Assembly (NCBI GenBank): GCA_021735285.1
Contig: JAIPHI010000059.1
Span: 1 to 13,620 of the forward strand
Direction: 5' to 3'
From: Fidelibacterota bacterium
GTDB taxonomy: Bacteria > Fidelibacterota > UBA2242 > JAFGTP01
Length of the DNA stretch: 13,620 bases
Under the pieces are notes generated by a model. That model was not told the DNA's origin and ran no database searches. It saw only the letters and a list, made by a program, of their open reading frames with translations. Below are positions 1 to 6,738 of the stretch, in pieces (the stretch's first letter is position 1; each line of letters opens with the position of its first letter). The position numbers and the translations under genes were made by a program.

Positions 1-274
1 CCCCCTGCTCTATTAATTTTTGTGATTTTGAGGCGGGTCGGGCATGACTATTCTCGATTGTTAACGGATCATAGGGATCATAATTCTGGTGCCAATATTG
101 GCCGCCTCCATAGATAGCATTTTTCAAATTATTGATCGTAGAATGATTCATGCCTACTATAATGCCATTTAGCCCGATCATAGCTACAAACACGATAGAA
201 AGAACGAAGGCATTTAGCCAGGTTCTGAGACCGGCTCCGAGAATATTTTTAAAGGCTAATTTAAAATTGATCAT
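1..274 (-). CDS. ABC transporter permease (FtsX/MacB type), N-terminal part, cut by window edge
   Basis: An open frame begins with ATG at 274-272 and stays open for 91 codons to the left edge, so only the N-terminus is present. It starts MINFKLAFKNIL, followed by a basic stretch (LRTWLN) and one long hydrophobic helix at about residues 21-42. A periplasm-like stretch follows that includes GGGQYW and YDPYDP. This is the layout of FtsX/MacB-like ABC permeases: a cytoplasmic amphipathic start, TM1, then a large extracytoplasmic domain. The GGGQYW...YDPYDP stretch resembles permeases I know from FCB-group bacteria, which is recollection and not a search. Such permeases pair with an ABC ATPase for lipoprotein, peptide or drug export. 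The partner is not visible and may lie beyond the left edge. GGAAC lies 6-10 bases before the start. Confidence 0.75.
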   Translation of the reverse strand, partial: MINFKLAFKNILGAGLRTWLNAFVLSIVFVAMIGLNGIIVGMNHSTINNLKNAIYGGGQYWHQNYDPYDPLTIENSHARPASKSQKLIEQG

Positions 275-331
275 TCCCTGTTCCAATTCATCTAATAATT
301 AGAAATATACCTTTTCAGCATATCTTCTAAG

Positions 332-358
332 ATTATAACAATTAAAGGTGAATTGCAA
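332..358 (-). promoter_or_regulatory. Possible sigma70-type promoter for the ABC permease
   Basis: On the minus strand TTGCAA (358-353) is followed after 15 bases by a perfect TATAAT (337-332), about 58 bases before the permease ATG. The -10 is ideal, but the spacer is shorter than the usual 17, so this is only a candidate. Confidence 0.35.
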
Positions 359-417
359 AGCTTTAGATAATTGCGGGAATTAAGATAATTTGTATTTTTA
401 ATTTTTAGAAATAGAAT

Positions 418-1335
418 TTATGCCCTGGTAATCGATGCAAAGGACCTTTTAATCCCCTTATCGTATTCTACTGCCGGATATCCGAAAATCACAAACAAAC
501 CTTCCCTGCTTTTGTATTTGATACTATACTTTGCTCTGAATTTTTTAGCCTTGCTTCCGTATTGAATAAGAGGATGAATACTACCGAGCATACACGTTCC
601 CAAGCCCAGTGACTCGCCCGCCAGCATTGCAAAAGTAGCTGCAATAATTGGATCAGCAGGGTCCGAATAGGGAGAGCTGTAAAAATACATTACCAGGGGA
701 GCATCATAGGTAATTATGTTTTTACCTGCTTTCATATTTTTAATAAAGGCATTAATAGCCGGTCTGACAAATTCACGGAATAATTCATCATTTGTTTTAC
801 CCCAGAAAGGTCGCATCAAAGTTAAAAACCATTTTGATACCAGCCATTTTATATTATCCAGATATTTACAAAAATCTTTAGCAAATTTTCGGGACTTATC
901 TTTATTGTCCAGCACTAAAAGATTTACATCCGAGGGAGGAAGACCCATGGGTGAATTTTTCGCAGCTTTGATGATTTTATTGATTTTTTCTTTTTCAACG
1001 GATTGACCGGAGAATTCTCTGATACTTCTTCTCCTCTGATATAATGCCAAAAGCTGTTTGTAGTCGGCAGCTTTATCCCGGGAAGGCAGAGTAAATATAT
1101 CATCAGGCGTTAATGTTCGACCATATATTTTAATCGCTTCGGCAGGACAAATAGCCATACAGTGACCGCATCCTATACAACCGAATAAATTTTGTTCGTT
1201 TATTTCAACTTTATTATCTTTCAATTTCAAACTAAAATCTTTACACACTGATACACATAGTCCGCAGCCTGTGCATTTTTCCCGGTGGATCTTTATTTTG
1301 GCCTTACTTTTTGCCCGCGAAGTTGGAATTGCCAT
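418..1335 (-). CDS. Nitroreductase-family flavoprotein with N-terminal 2x[4Fe-4S] ferredoxin domain
   Basis: The 305-residue protein fuses a bacterial ferredoxin to an FMN nitroreductase. Two cluster motifs are visible: CTGCGLC with C31 (Cys 21, 24, 27, 31) and CIGCGHC followed by ICP (Cys 53, 56, 59, 63). The nitroreductase fold starts at about residue 95 with YQRRRSIREF, the usual FMN-phosphate-binding start. It ends in GLFVIFGYPA, and GESLGLGTCMLG near 240-252 fits the FMN-site helix. Family members are cytoplasmic oxidoreductases of anaerobes that pass electrons from the iron-sulfur clusters to flavin. The physiological substrate is unknown. The ATG has AAGGCG about 8 bases upstream. The gene stands alone, 143 bases from the permease and 177 from the next gene. 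Family call is secure; substrate is not. Confidence 0.92.
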   Translation of the reverse strand: MAIPTSRAKSKAKIKIHREKCTGCGLCVSVCKDFSLKLKDNKVEINEQNLFGCIGCGHCMAICPAEAIKIYGRTLTPDDIFTLPSRDKAADYKQLLALYQRRRSIREFSGQSVEKEKINKIIKAAKNSPMGLPPSDVNLLVLDNKDKSRKFAKDFCKYLDNIKWLVSKWFLTLMRPFWGKTNDELFREFVRPAINAFIKNMKAGKNIITYDAPLVMYFYSSPYSDPADPIIAATFAMLAGESLGLGTCMLGSIHPLIQYGSKAKKFRAKYSIKYKSREGLFVIFGYPAVEYDKGIKRSFASITRA

Positions 1336-1512
1336 ATAATTCGCCTTTTAAATAATTGATATGATATTATAAAAAAATCTTGTGTTTCTATAATCCAATG
1401 CAACGATTTTAGATTACCTTCCCGATCAAACCGATCTATCTGGCTTTTTGATTATCTTTTAATAGTGCTACTAATTTATTTCATTCTGTATTAAGAATTA
1501 AGAGAATTCTTT

Positions 1513-1959
1513 TTATGTTTCCTGCTTCTTAATAATTGATTCTAAAATTTTAACGGTAGTATCGACATCCTCATAACATTGCTCGATCATATTATTTTCT
1601 TCAAAGATTTCTTGACCTTCTTGAGTTAATAGATTACAGCCTTCGAGCAATTCGGCACAAATGACTGTGTTATATTGCTTTTCAAAAGAATCCATTAACT
1701 CTTTTACCTTGGCATATATAAAGTCCTGGTCGTTGTTATATTGGTTGTCTCTCCCATAGTACAGGTTTAATACTAATATCCCCCCTGATATAGCCCCGCA
1801 TACTTTCTGTTTCCGTCCCATTCCTGCTCCAAATCCATTAGCTAATTTTAAAGCCATGTCGCCTGAGATATCTAATAGTTTCGAGAAACTATATAGTACC
1901 GATTGGGCACAGTTATACCCTTGTTTGAATTTATTGATTGCAATTTCTGATCTAATCAT
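1513..1959 (-). CDS. C_GCAxxG_C_C family putative redox protein
   Basis: This 148-residue protein has the cysteine signature of the C_GCAxxG_C_C family: GYNCAQS (Cys17), GFGAGMGRKQKVCGAISGG (Cys54), ICAELLEGC (Cys101, Cys108) and a last Cys128. The family is common in anaerobes and is thought to be redox-active or to bind a metal cofactor. No reaction is firmly known. The central motif reads CGAISGG, so the Cys-Gly-Ala and the later Gly are kept. Length is typical for the family and the protein has no signal peptide or membrane helix. The ATG has CAGGGG about 6 bases upstream. Its neighbour upstream on the same strand ends 142 bases away, with a terminator between, so it is probably transcribed alone. 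Confidence 0.9.
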   Translation of the reverse strand: MIRSEIAINKFKQGYNCAQSVLYSFSKLLDISGDMALKLANGFGAGMGRKQKVCGAISGGILVLNLYYGRDNQYNNDQDFIYAKVKELMDSFEKQYNTVICAELLEGCNLLTQEGQEIFEENNMIEQCYEDVDTTVKILESIIKKQET

Positions 1960-2027
1960 TGTTGCCCCTGTATATTAATTGATAATTATTTCAAACTTGA
2001 CGTTAAATTATTCTTAGTTGAAATTGG

Positions 2028-2069
2028 AAAAAAAATGGAGAGAAAAGAAAAAACCTTCACTCTCCATTT
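2028..2069 (-). terminator. Rho-independent terminator after the 2102-2788 gene
   Basis: Perfect 10-bp inverted repeat: AAATGGAGAG at 2033-2042 and CTCTCCATTT at 2060-2069, with a 17-base loop. On the minus strand the second arm runs directly into a T-tract (eight A on the plus strand, 2028-2035). It sits 33 bases beyond the TGA of the upstream gene, the expected place. Confidence 0.8.
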
Positions 2070-2101
2070 ACAATATTAATATAATTTTTAATAGCTAATA
2101 A

Positions 2102-2788
2102 TCAGGTAAGATCATTTATCATTTTTTCAAAATGAGGATAATATATTTTTCCCCATATCGGTTTCTTATTAAAATAATAGACTTGATTTGTAGAAGGATC
2201 AATGGTTACGGGAATAGCAAAACCACTATATTTTTTACCAGCTTTCAACTTCTGGCAATAACTTATAGCACTTTGGTCTATATTTTTTGAAATCAATATT
2301 CCGATCACAGCCAGGCCGGATTGAAGTCCCCGAGGCCAACCTCTATAATTCTTTTTAGCATATTTAAAAGCCCGTGCAAAAAAATCTTCAATAGTTTGTT
2401 CAGTAACATTGTTATCACCAAAATCTGCGGCAACAATAAATGTATTTAACTGAGTAGCCATCCACTTCAGTTTAAACCTTTTTTCATAACCAATTATAGT
2501 TGGTTTATTATTTATAGTCTCTTCTGATAAATAAATATTTTTAGCAGATAATTTATCCTTAATAGACTTTAATGTATCCCCTGGTTCGACAGATTCTCCA
2601 TCACTATTTTGCAAAGGCTTGGTATTAAAGCTTTCTGTCTTTTCTTGTAAAAAAAATAATATAATTCCCGCAATAACTGGTGAAATAACTATCGATAATA
2701 CTCCCCAACCAACAGCATTCCTATTGTTCTTACCAGCCCACACTCCTACAGCTATACTCAGCCCAATCCAAATTAATATTTTGACCAT
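2102..2788 (-). CDS. Unidentified membrane-anchored protein with C-terminal soluble domain
   Basis: I do not recognise this 228-residue protein as a named family. Residues 3-20 and 27-47 form two hydrophobic helices separated by a polar turn (GKNNRNAVG). A short acidic linker follows, then a soluble domain from about 75 to 228. The C-terminal domain is rich in aromatics and Lys, with segments such as KRFKLKWMATQLNTF, YRGWPRGLQSG and KPIWGKIYYPHF. These look conserved, but I cannot name them. There is no obvious catalytic motif. AAGGAG lies 6-7 bases before the ATG, a strong ribosome binding site. It follows the lipoprotein gene by 57 bases on the same strand, so the two may be co-transcribed. 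The terminator at 2028-2069 closes the unit. Confidence 0.75.
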   Translation of the reverse strand: MVKILIWIGLSIAVGVWAGKNNRNAVGWGVLSIVISPVIAGIILFFLQEKTESFNTKPLQNSDGESVEPGDTLKSIKDKLSAKNIYLSEETINNKPTIIGYEKRFKLKWMATQLNTFIVAADFGDNNVTEQTIEDFFARAFKYAKKNYRGWPRGLQSGLAVIGILISKNIDQSAISYCQKLKAGKKYSGFAIPVTIDPSTNQVYYFNKKPIWGKIYYPHFEKMINDLT

Positions 2789-2845
2789 TTTGTCTCCTTT
2801 TTATTTTTGAGTATCTAGTTTATAGATTTGGGATATTTTGTTTTA

Positions 2846-3721
2846 TCACTGAACAATGATTTCAAACCTATCCGTCCATTCATTGTTATATTTATCAGTG
2901 CATATTATATCTATTTCTGCAATATGTCCACTAGGAGTTGCAGAATCGGCTTCCACCATTATAGCAGAATTAGAATTGGCTTCCGATGTTTTAAAAACTT
3001 CTCCGGCTCTCATATCACCGAACGTATATGTCGAATCATCAATAATTGTAACGTATTCATCATTGCTGCTAACAAGCATTTGGACCTGCATAGCCTTGGC
3101 ATTTCCTTGATTGTGGACTCTTAATTGCAATCGGGCTGTCTCTCCAGCAGATATTGAGCCGTCATCATCGCCATCTGCTCCATTAGCAGTACCATCATAG
3201 ATATCATAGGGATTATCTCCATACAATCCTACCGAAGCACCAGTAGGTTCTATCACTATACTAAATTCATCGGACCAACTATTACTTATATCATCTTTGA
3301 ATCTCACATCAAATTCTACAATATGACCATTCGGCGTTTCCTGTTTCGTAGTTAATAGAATACTGGAATTAGTATTAGCTTCCGGTGATTCATAAACATA
3401 GCCATCCTGAATATCTCCAATGGTTTGACTGGCTCCACTGGCTATTGAAACATATTCATCATTCGTTCTTATTGTCATAGTTACATCATCGGCTTCCTCT
3501 TCTCCGGAATTAGTAGCTCTGATCTGGATTCGAGCGCTTTCTCCAGGTGAAATGATAGCGTCATCATTACCATCCGTACCATTAGCCCCACCATCATAAA
3601 TCCGATAAGGATTACTGCCATATAGTTCTAATACTGCGTCAGAAACATTGACATCATCCAGAATAGCACATGATACAAATAAAATACAAATTAAAATAAA
3701 GCTGACATATTTAAAACCCAT
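2846..3721 (-). CDS. Lipoprotein with two tandem copies of a beta-rich domain
   Basis: The product has a short lipoprotein-like signal (MGFKYVSFILICILFVSC) with the lipidated Cys at residue 18. Two copies of one domain of about 125 residues then fill the rest. Repeat 1 begins LYGSNPYRIYDGGANGTDGN and repeat 2 LYGDNPYDIYDGTANGADGD. Each is followed by an acidic loop and an (S/A)GE step (NDDAIISPGE; DDDGSISAGE). Each also has matched NDEYV, FGD/IGD and ATPSGH/ETPNGH positions. The acidic loops look Ca-binding, and the fold resembles the CARDB/NEW3-like modules of secreted FCB proteins (inference). An ATG four codons upstream (3733) is in frame but has no Shine-Dalgarno. The ATG at 3721 has GGAG 6 bases ahead, so it is preferred. 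The protein is probably surface or periplasmic with an adhesive or structural role; function is unknown. Confidence 0.85.
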   Translation of the reverse strand: MGFKYVSFILICILFVSCAILDDVNVSDAVLELYGSNPYRIYDGGANGTDGNDDAIISPGESARIQIRATNSGEEEADDVTMTIRTNDEYVSIASGASQTIGDIQDGYVYESPEANTNSSILLTTKQETPNGHIVEFDVRFKDDISNSWSDEFSIVIEPTGASVGLYGDNPYDIYDGTANGADGDDDGSISAGETARLQLRVHNQGNAKAMQVQMLVSSNDEYVTIIDDSTYTFGDMRAGEVFKTSEANSNSAIMVEADSATPSGHIAEIDIICTDKYNNEWTDRFEIIVQ

Positions 3722-3768
3722 AGCAATCTCCATTAATGATAATCATAACATAATGACTTTAATAGATT

Positions 3769-3825
3769 ATTATATTATATGCAAATAAATTATTTTAGTT
3801 TATCAGATTAAGTGATATAAATCAC
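3769..3825 (-). promoter_or_regulatory. Candidate promoter region and CRP/FNR-like operator upstream of the lipoprotein gene
   Basis: Two overlapping TATAAT hexamers on the minus strand (plus-strand ATTATA at 3774-3779 and 3769-3774) lie about 50 bases before the lipoprotein start. There is no convincing -35. Upstream at 3812-3825 is GTGATATAAATCAC, which fits GTGA-N6-TCAC and also GTGAT-N4-ATCAC, the symmetry of CRP/FNR-family sites. Its centre is about 50-57 bases before the likely transcription start, which is not an ideal class I or II position. Confidence 0.35.
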
Positions 3826-3842
3826 CCAGGTAGCGAACTGCA

Positions 3843-4115
3843 CTAATCATTATCAATGAACTACTCCGAGGTAAACCTCAGGGTATCTAGTACATTATTC
3901 TAAAATTCTGCTTACTTTTTCTATTGTGCTACGTTTGTCTAGATACAAAAGTAACCAAAAAATCACGATGGTAGAATCTAAATTCTAAAATTTATTACAT
4001 GACCCACTGATACCCCCCTCCTCGTAAATTTCTTAACGATTTAGATTCTAAGGTCGACATAAAATATCGAAACCCCAAGGCAAAGCCTCGGAGAATTCTA
4101 TGATTAAATCCTGTC
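3843..4115. repeat. MITE-like element with palindromic terminal inverted repeats
   Basis: This fills most of the gene-free 3722-4214 stretch. CTCCGAGG at 3864-3871 is exactly mirrored by CCTCGGAG at 4086-4093. Each end is itself an imperfect hairpin (CCGAGG-TAAA-CCTCAGG; AAGGC-AAA-GCCTCGG). The similarity continues outward (AATTCTATGATTAAA on the right; AGTTCATTGATAATG on the left, reverse complement). Inside there are two further perfect inverted repeats. One is 8 bp (GTATCTAG 3883-3890 with CTAGATAC 3939-3946). The other is 12 bp (TAGAATCTAAAT 3972-3983 with ATTTAGATTCTA 4039-4050). No transposase or long frame lies within. A related end occurs at 11483-11508. The remaining bases, 4116-4214, show only a weak CCAG/CTGG hairpin. 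Confidence 0.55.
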
Positions 4116-4214
4116 CCAGTTCTAGCGCTGGTTTTCTGGTCTTTCCGGCTGTCTTTGGTCTTAATTTAATAGAATGATAAATAAGCTTTCTTCATTAATT
4201 CAATTCAAGGCTAA

Positions 4215-4820
4215 TTATTTAATTGCCTCGACAACTATCCAGCTATTTTTAAAATTCAAATCAGTCGCTATAGAATTAAATCCTGATTTTTTTAACTTCT
4301 GTATATATTCTTTTTCATTTTTGATCTGGACTCTCTTCCACCACTTGCTACCTTCCTTAGGGAAGCGATTAATTATCAGTAAAAAACCATTATTTTTTAA
4401 TACCCGTCTAACCTCCTGGAATGCCAGGTCTATTCCGGGCCAGAACTGCACAGTCTCTAATGCTGTAACCAGATCAAAGGTTGAATTCTCAAATGGAATT
4501 TCCGGCATTGAAGATCGAGTTATATACATTCGGGCTTGTTCAATTGCCTTTTGATTTATTCTTCTGGCAAGCTTTACCATCTCCGGTGAATGGTCCAGTC
4601 CATAGAGAGTAGAATTCTTACTAGCCTTAGATAGACAATTAAGAAATTTTCCACCGCCGCATCCAATATCTAATATTTTAGCATTTATCGGAATAGTTAA
4701 ATGACTAAAATAGTCGATATAAATTGAAGTCTGGAATCTATTCATCAGGTGCCCGACTATTTTACCTATTAATCCTTCGGGCTTTGCTCCCTGGGTAGAT
4801 AATTTAAATTTAGATTTCAA
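4215..4820 (-). CDS. Class I SAM-dependent methyltransferase
   Basis: The 201-residue protein has the Rossmann methyltransferase signature. Motif I is ILDIGCGGG (49-57), the acidic residue after strand 2 is in YGLDHS (Asp76), and PFENSTFDLV with a following helix forms the motif II/post-II region. RRVLKNNGFLLIINRFPKEG is the typical strand-6 turn. This is the Methyltransf_11/25 type, a cytoplasmic enzyme that could act on a small molecule, lipid or quinone. Nothing visible fixes the substrate. The start is TTG with AGGGGG about 8 bases upstream, and no in-frame ATG gives a better N-terminus. It lies 54 bases after the GNAT gene at 4875-5366 and may share a transcript with it. Its last 54 residues match a broken copy at 9320-9492 at 28 of 54 positions. 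Confidence 0.85.
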   Translation of the reverse strand: MKSKFKLSTQGAKPEGLIGKIVGHLMNRFQTSIYIDYFSHLTIPINAKILDIGCGGGKFLNCLSKASKNSTLYGLDHSPEMVKLARRINQKAIEQARMYITRSSMPEIPFENSTFDLVTALETVQFWPGIDLAFQEVRRVLKNNGFLLIINRFPKEGSKWWKRVQIKNEKEYIQKLKKSGFNSIATDLNFKNSWIVVEAIK

Positions 4821-4874
4821 TCCTTAGCCCCCTGTTTGCTTTTTAAATTAGATAGAAATGAATGGAAAAAGATT

Positions 4875-5366
4875 CTATATTTCCTTTTCTAATAATTGCA
4901 GACACTCCTGATGTACCTCTACTGTCCCGGCCTCTTCAAATCCATAATTCTTATAATACTCAACTAATTTTTTGTTTTTAATTCCACAATCCAACCTCAG
5001 ATAATCACAATCTTTCCGTCTCAATAAGGTTGTGATCTCATCTAATATTTTATAACCAAGATCCTGCCCGCTCATTTTCCGGCTAGTTGTAAAAGAATGA
5101 ATATATCCGGCTTTATCGTTGTGTTCACCCCAAAATAATTCGTCGCTATATTGTAAACGAAAAATTCCTATCAGCTTATCACTGTCATAGACTCGATAAA
5201 ATTGCCCCTTGTCTAAGCCCTCTTTAATCCAGTTTTTATGTAATTCTGAAGGATTGTGCCAGTTTTGCCAATAATCGATATTTTGCTCCTTTAGCCAAAC
5301 AGCAGCTTCTTTTAATTGTTTTAAAACAAATTCCTGATCATTTTTATCTAATTTTAAAAACTCCAT
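4875..5366 (-). CDS. GNAT-family N-acetyltransferase
   Basis: A 163-residue cytoplasmic protein with GNAT layout. The N-terminal half has FYRVYDSDKLIGIFRL (strands 2-3). Next come AGYIHSFTTSRKMSGQDLGYKIL, which holds the acetyl-CoA pyrophosphate loop, then LRLDCGIKNKKLVEYYKNYGFEEAG, the usual strand 5/helix 4 and NxxxxxYYxxxGF motif. The acetyl-CoA loop reads SGQDLGYK and not the canonical Q/RxxGxG/A, a mild departure. Members transfer acetyl from acetyl-CoA to amines (antibiotics, polyamines, protein N-termini). The substrate here cannot be told. The ATG has AAGGA rather far upstream (about 12 bases), and the stop is TAG. The methyltransferase gene follows by 54 bases. Family call is firm, substrate open. 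Confidence 0.85.
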   Translation of the reverse strand: MEFLKLDKNDQEFVLKQLKEAAVWLKEQNIDYWQNWHNPSELHKNWIKEGLDKGQFYRVYDSDKLIGIFRLQYSDELFWGEHNDKAGYIHSFTTSRKMSGQDLGYKILDEITTLLRRKDCDYLRLDCGIKNKKLVEYYKNYGFEEAGTVEVHQECLQLLEKEI

Positions 5367-5424
5367 TTGATAATGTAATCCTTCTATAATTCATTAATAC
5401 CTGCTTTATTGCTTTGGGTTGTAG

Positions 5425-5492
5425 AATGAAGCTCTGCTTCATTTTTTATGTCCAGTACTTCGGACTATTATTTTACCGAACCAGAGGTTCGG
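5425..5492. repeat. Cluster of short hairpins at the 3' end of the 5468-6196 gene
   Basis: Two perfect inverted repeats with 3-base loops lie close together: AATGAAGC-TCT-GCTTCATT (5425-5443) and CCGAACC-AGA-GGTTCGG (5476-5492). A weaker hairpin GTCC...GGAC (5450-5465) lies between them. The first is followed by T on the plus strand but not on the minus strand, so it is a poor terminator for the minus-strand gene. The second lies inside the last codons of that gene. The arrangement looks like a REP-type palindromic unit. Confidence 0.55.
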
Positions 5493-6196
5493 GCTACAGT
5501 ATCCCTATCATTATTTAATAATTTTTTATATACAATACTCATCAAGATTCCATTAATAATCAATACCAGCCAATCTATAGAAATAATATAAACTTCGAAT
5601 CTATCTTTTCTTACAATCCCGTGGTTAATGGATACAATCACAAAAGAAAGCACCACTAAAATAAATGCTATTATAAAAATCCATTTAATGTATTTTTGAA
5701 TACCAGTGTCTGCTTTGAAAATAAAGGCAATAAACAAAAATGAGAAACTCATCATTATATGGCCTAACTCCTCAAGAGCGATAAAAATTCCATGAGGATT
5801 ATATTGAATAATTAATGGTATTCCGGCCTGCTCACCGTTCATCAAACTGGCTGGAATTACAGAAGATTGAATAAAATAGGCCAGCAACAAAATCCCGACT
5901 GATAGTACAGTAAAGCATAAACTTATTTTGCCAAAAATTTTCTTTTTTGTGGTAGCATAATCATGGAGAGAAACCATAAATACCATGTAAGCAATGAGCA
6001 TAAACATTGCAAAATACATCCAGATGAAATCGCCGGGAAATTGTTCCAGCGTATCAAGATAGGGATATTCTACACAATCTGCCGAACAAAAGGCACCGGA
6101 GATCGGCACCGCCGTCAATGCAAAGCCCAGGGTGATAATTGTCAGTAGAACCAAAGTAACCGAAGAATATAGCCCAACCCTTTCAGAACTAATCAT
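5468..6196 (-). CDS. Unidentified integral membrane protein, about six helices
   Basis: The product is a 242-residue hydrophobic protein that I cannot assign to a family. Counting from the ATG at 6196, about six membrane helices are visible near 9-32, 57-79, 87-109, 140-160, 167-188 and 202-224. There is a Cys pair in the first outer loop (GAFCSADCVEYPY). A conserved-looking segment NPHGIFIALEELGHIMM precedes helix 4. The reading frame extends four codons further to a TTG at 6208, but GGAGG lies 5 bases before the ATG at 6196, so this ATG is the likely start. The last residues (VARTSGSVK) are encoded by a palindrome of the hairpin cluster, so the original C-terminus may have been extended or replaced. 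Role unknown; the loop cysteines could form a disulfide. Confidence 0.75.
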   Translation of the reverse strand: MISSERVGLYSSVTLVLLTIITLGFALTAVPISGAFCSADCVEYPYLDTLEQFPGDFIWMYFAMFMLIAYMVFMVSLHDYATTKKKIFGKISLCFTVLSVGILLLAYFIQSSVIPASLMNGEQAGIPLIIQYNPHGIFIALEELGHIMMSFSFLFIAFIFKADTGIQKYIKWIFIIAFILVVLSFVIVSINHGIVRKDRFEVYIISIDWLVLIINGILMSIVYKKLLNNDRDTVARTSGSVK

Positions 6197-6274
6197 TACC
6201 TCCTCCAAATTAATAAAAATTAGATGTGTTCATTATTTTAAGAAAATATATATATCCTTGATTATAGGTGTAAT

Positions 6275-6733
6275 TTAAGCGATACGGTCCGTCCAGATAT
6301 GGTTAGGATTTTCCCATTCCATCAAACACTCAATTTCTCCTGTTGCTTTTTCTAAGCTTTCCGAAATGATCTTAAAACCCCGATTTTCATAGAAACGAAG
6401 ACTATTGGAATTTTTCTTATATACTTTAAGTTTTATTTTTTGTCTGGCATTTTTAACATAGTCGAGTAATTTTGTTCCTATTCCTTGCCCCTGCACTGGA
6501 GAATCAACAAAAATGGCAGCCAGATAGGAATCCATCATCGATATAAAACCAATAATTTCATTATCGCAAAGGGCAACATAGGTTTCCGAATTTGGTAGAT
6601 ATTCCATTGCCATCATTTTTTTATTTTTCCTTCAGTATTCTGCCGGAATAAAATTATGGAATTCGATTGATAACTTATACCATAATTCCACTACCTCATC
6701 AATATCATCTTGCTCTAATTTTTTAATATCCAT
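6275..6733 (-). pseudogene. GNAT-family acetyltransferase gene with in-frame TGA (YjaB-like)
   Basis: The full frame runs from ATG at 6733 and would encode 152 residues, a normal GNAT length. Codon 34 (6634-6632) is TGA in the context FIPAEY-stop-RKNKKM. Relatives as I recall them have Trp here (TGG), so one G-to-A change explains it. The remaining frame (6616-6275, 113 codons from an internal ATG) keeps AAIFVDSPVQGQGIGTKLL, with the QGxGxG-type acetyl-CoA loop, and NSLRFYENRGF. It lacks the first strand and helix. AAGGA lies between the TGA and the internal ATG, so re-initiation could make the 113-residue piece. TGA ends several neighbouring genes, so decoding as Trp is unlikely. The gene starts 5 bases after the end of the M29 frame, as in an operon. 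Confidence 0.75.
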
Positions 6734-6738
6734 TTTTC

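Noticed and set aside
716..1006. Plus-strand ORF opposite the nitroreductase, and similar antisense ORFs over other genes (2619-3124, 4174-4554, 7276-7494, 10300-10539, 12039-12990)
   Set aside because: They lie opposite well-supported genes, show no family features or ribosome binding sites, and are shadows of the real frames.
3721..3733. Lipoprotein start at ATG 3733
   Set aside because: It has no Shine-Dalgarno. The GGAG it overlaps is correctly spaced for the ATG at 3721, and the signal peptide is better without the four extra residues.
5425..5447. Rho-independent terminator for the 5468-6196 gene
   Set aside because: The T-tract follows the hairpin only on the plus strand, where no gene ends. 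On the minus strand the hairpin is followed by CTACAACCC.
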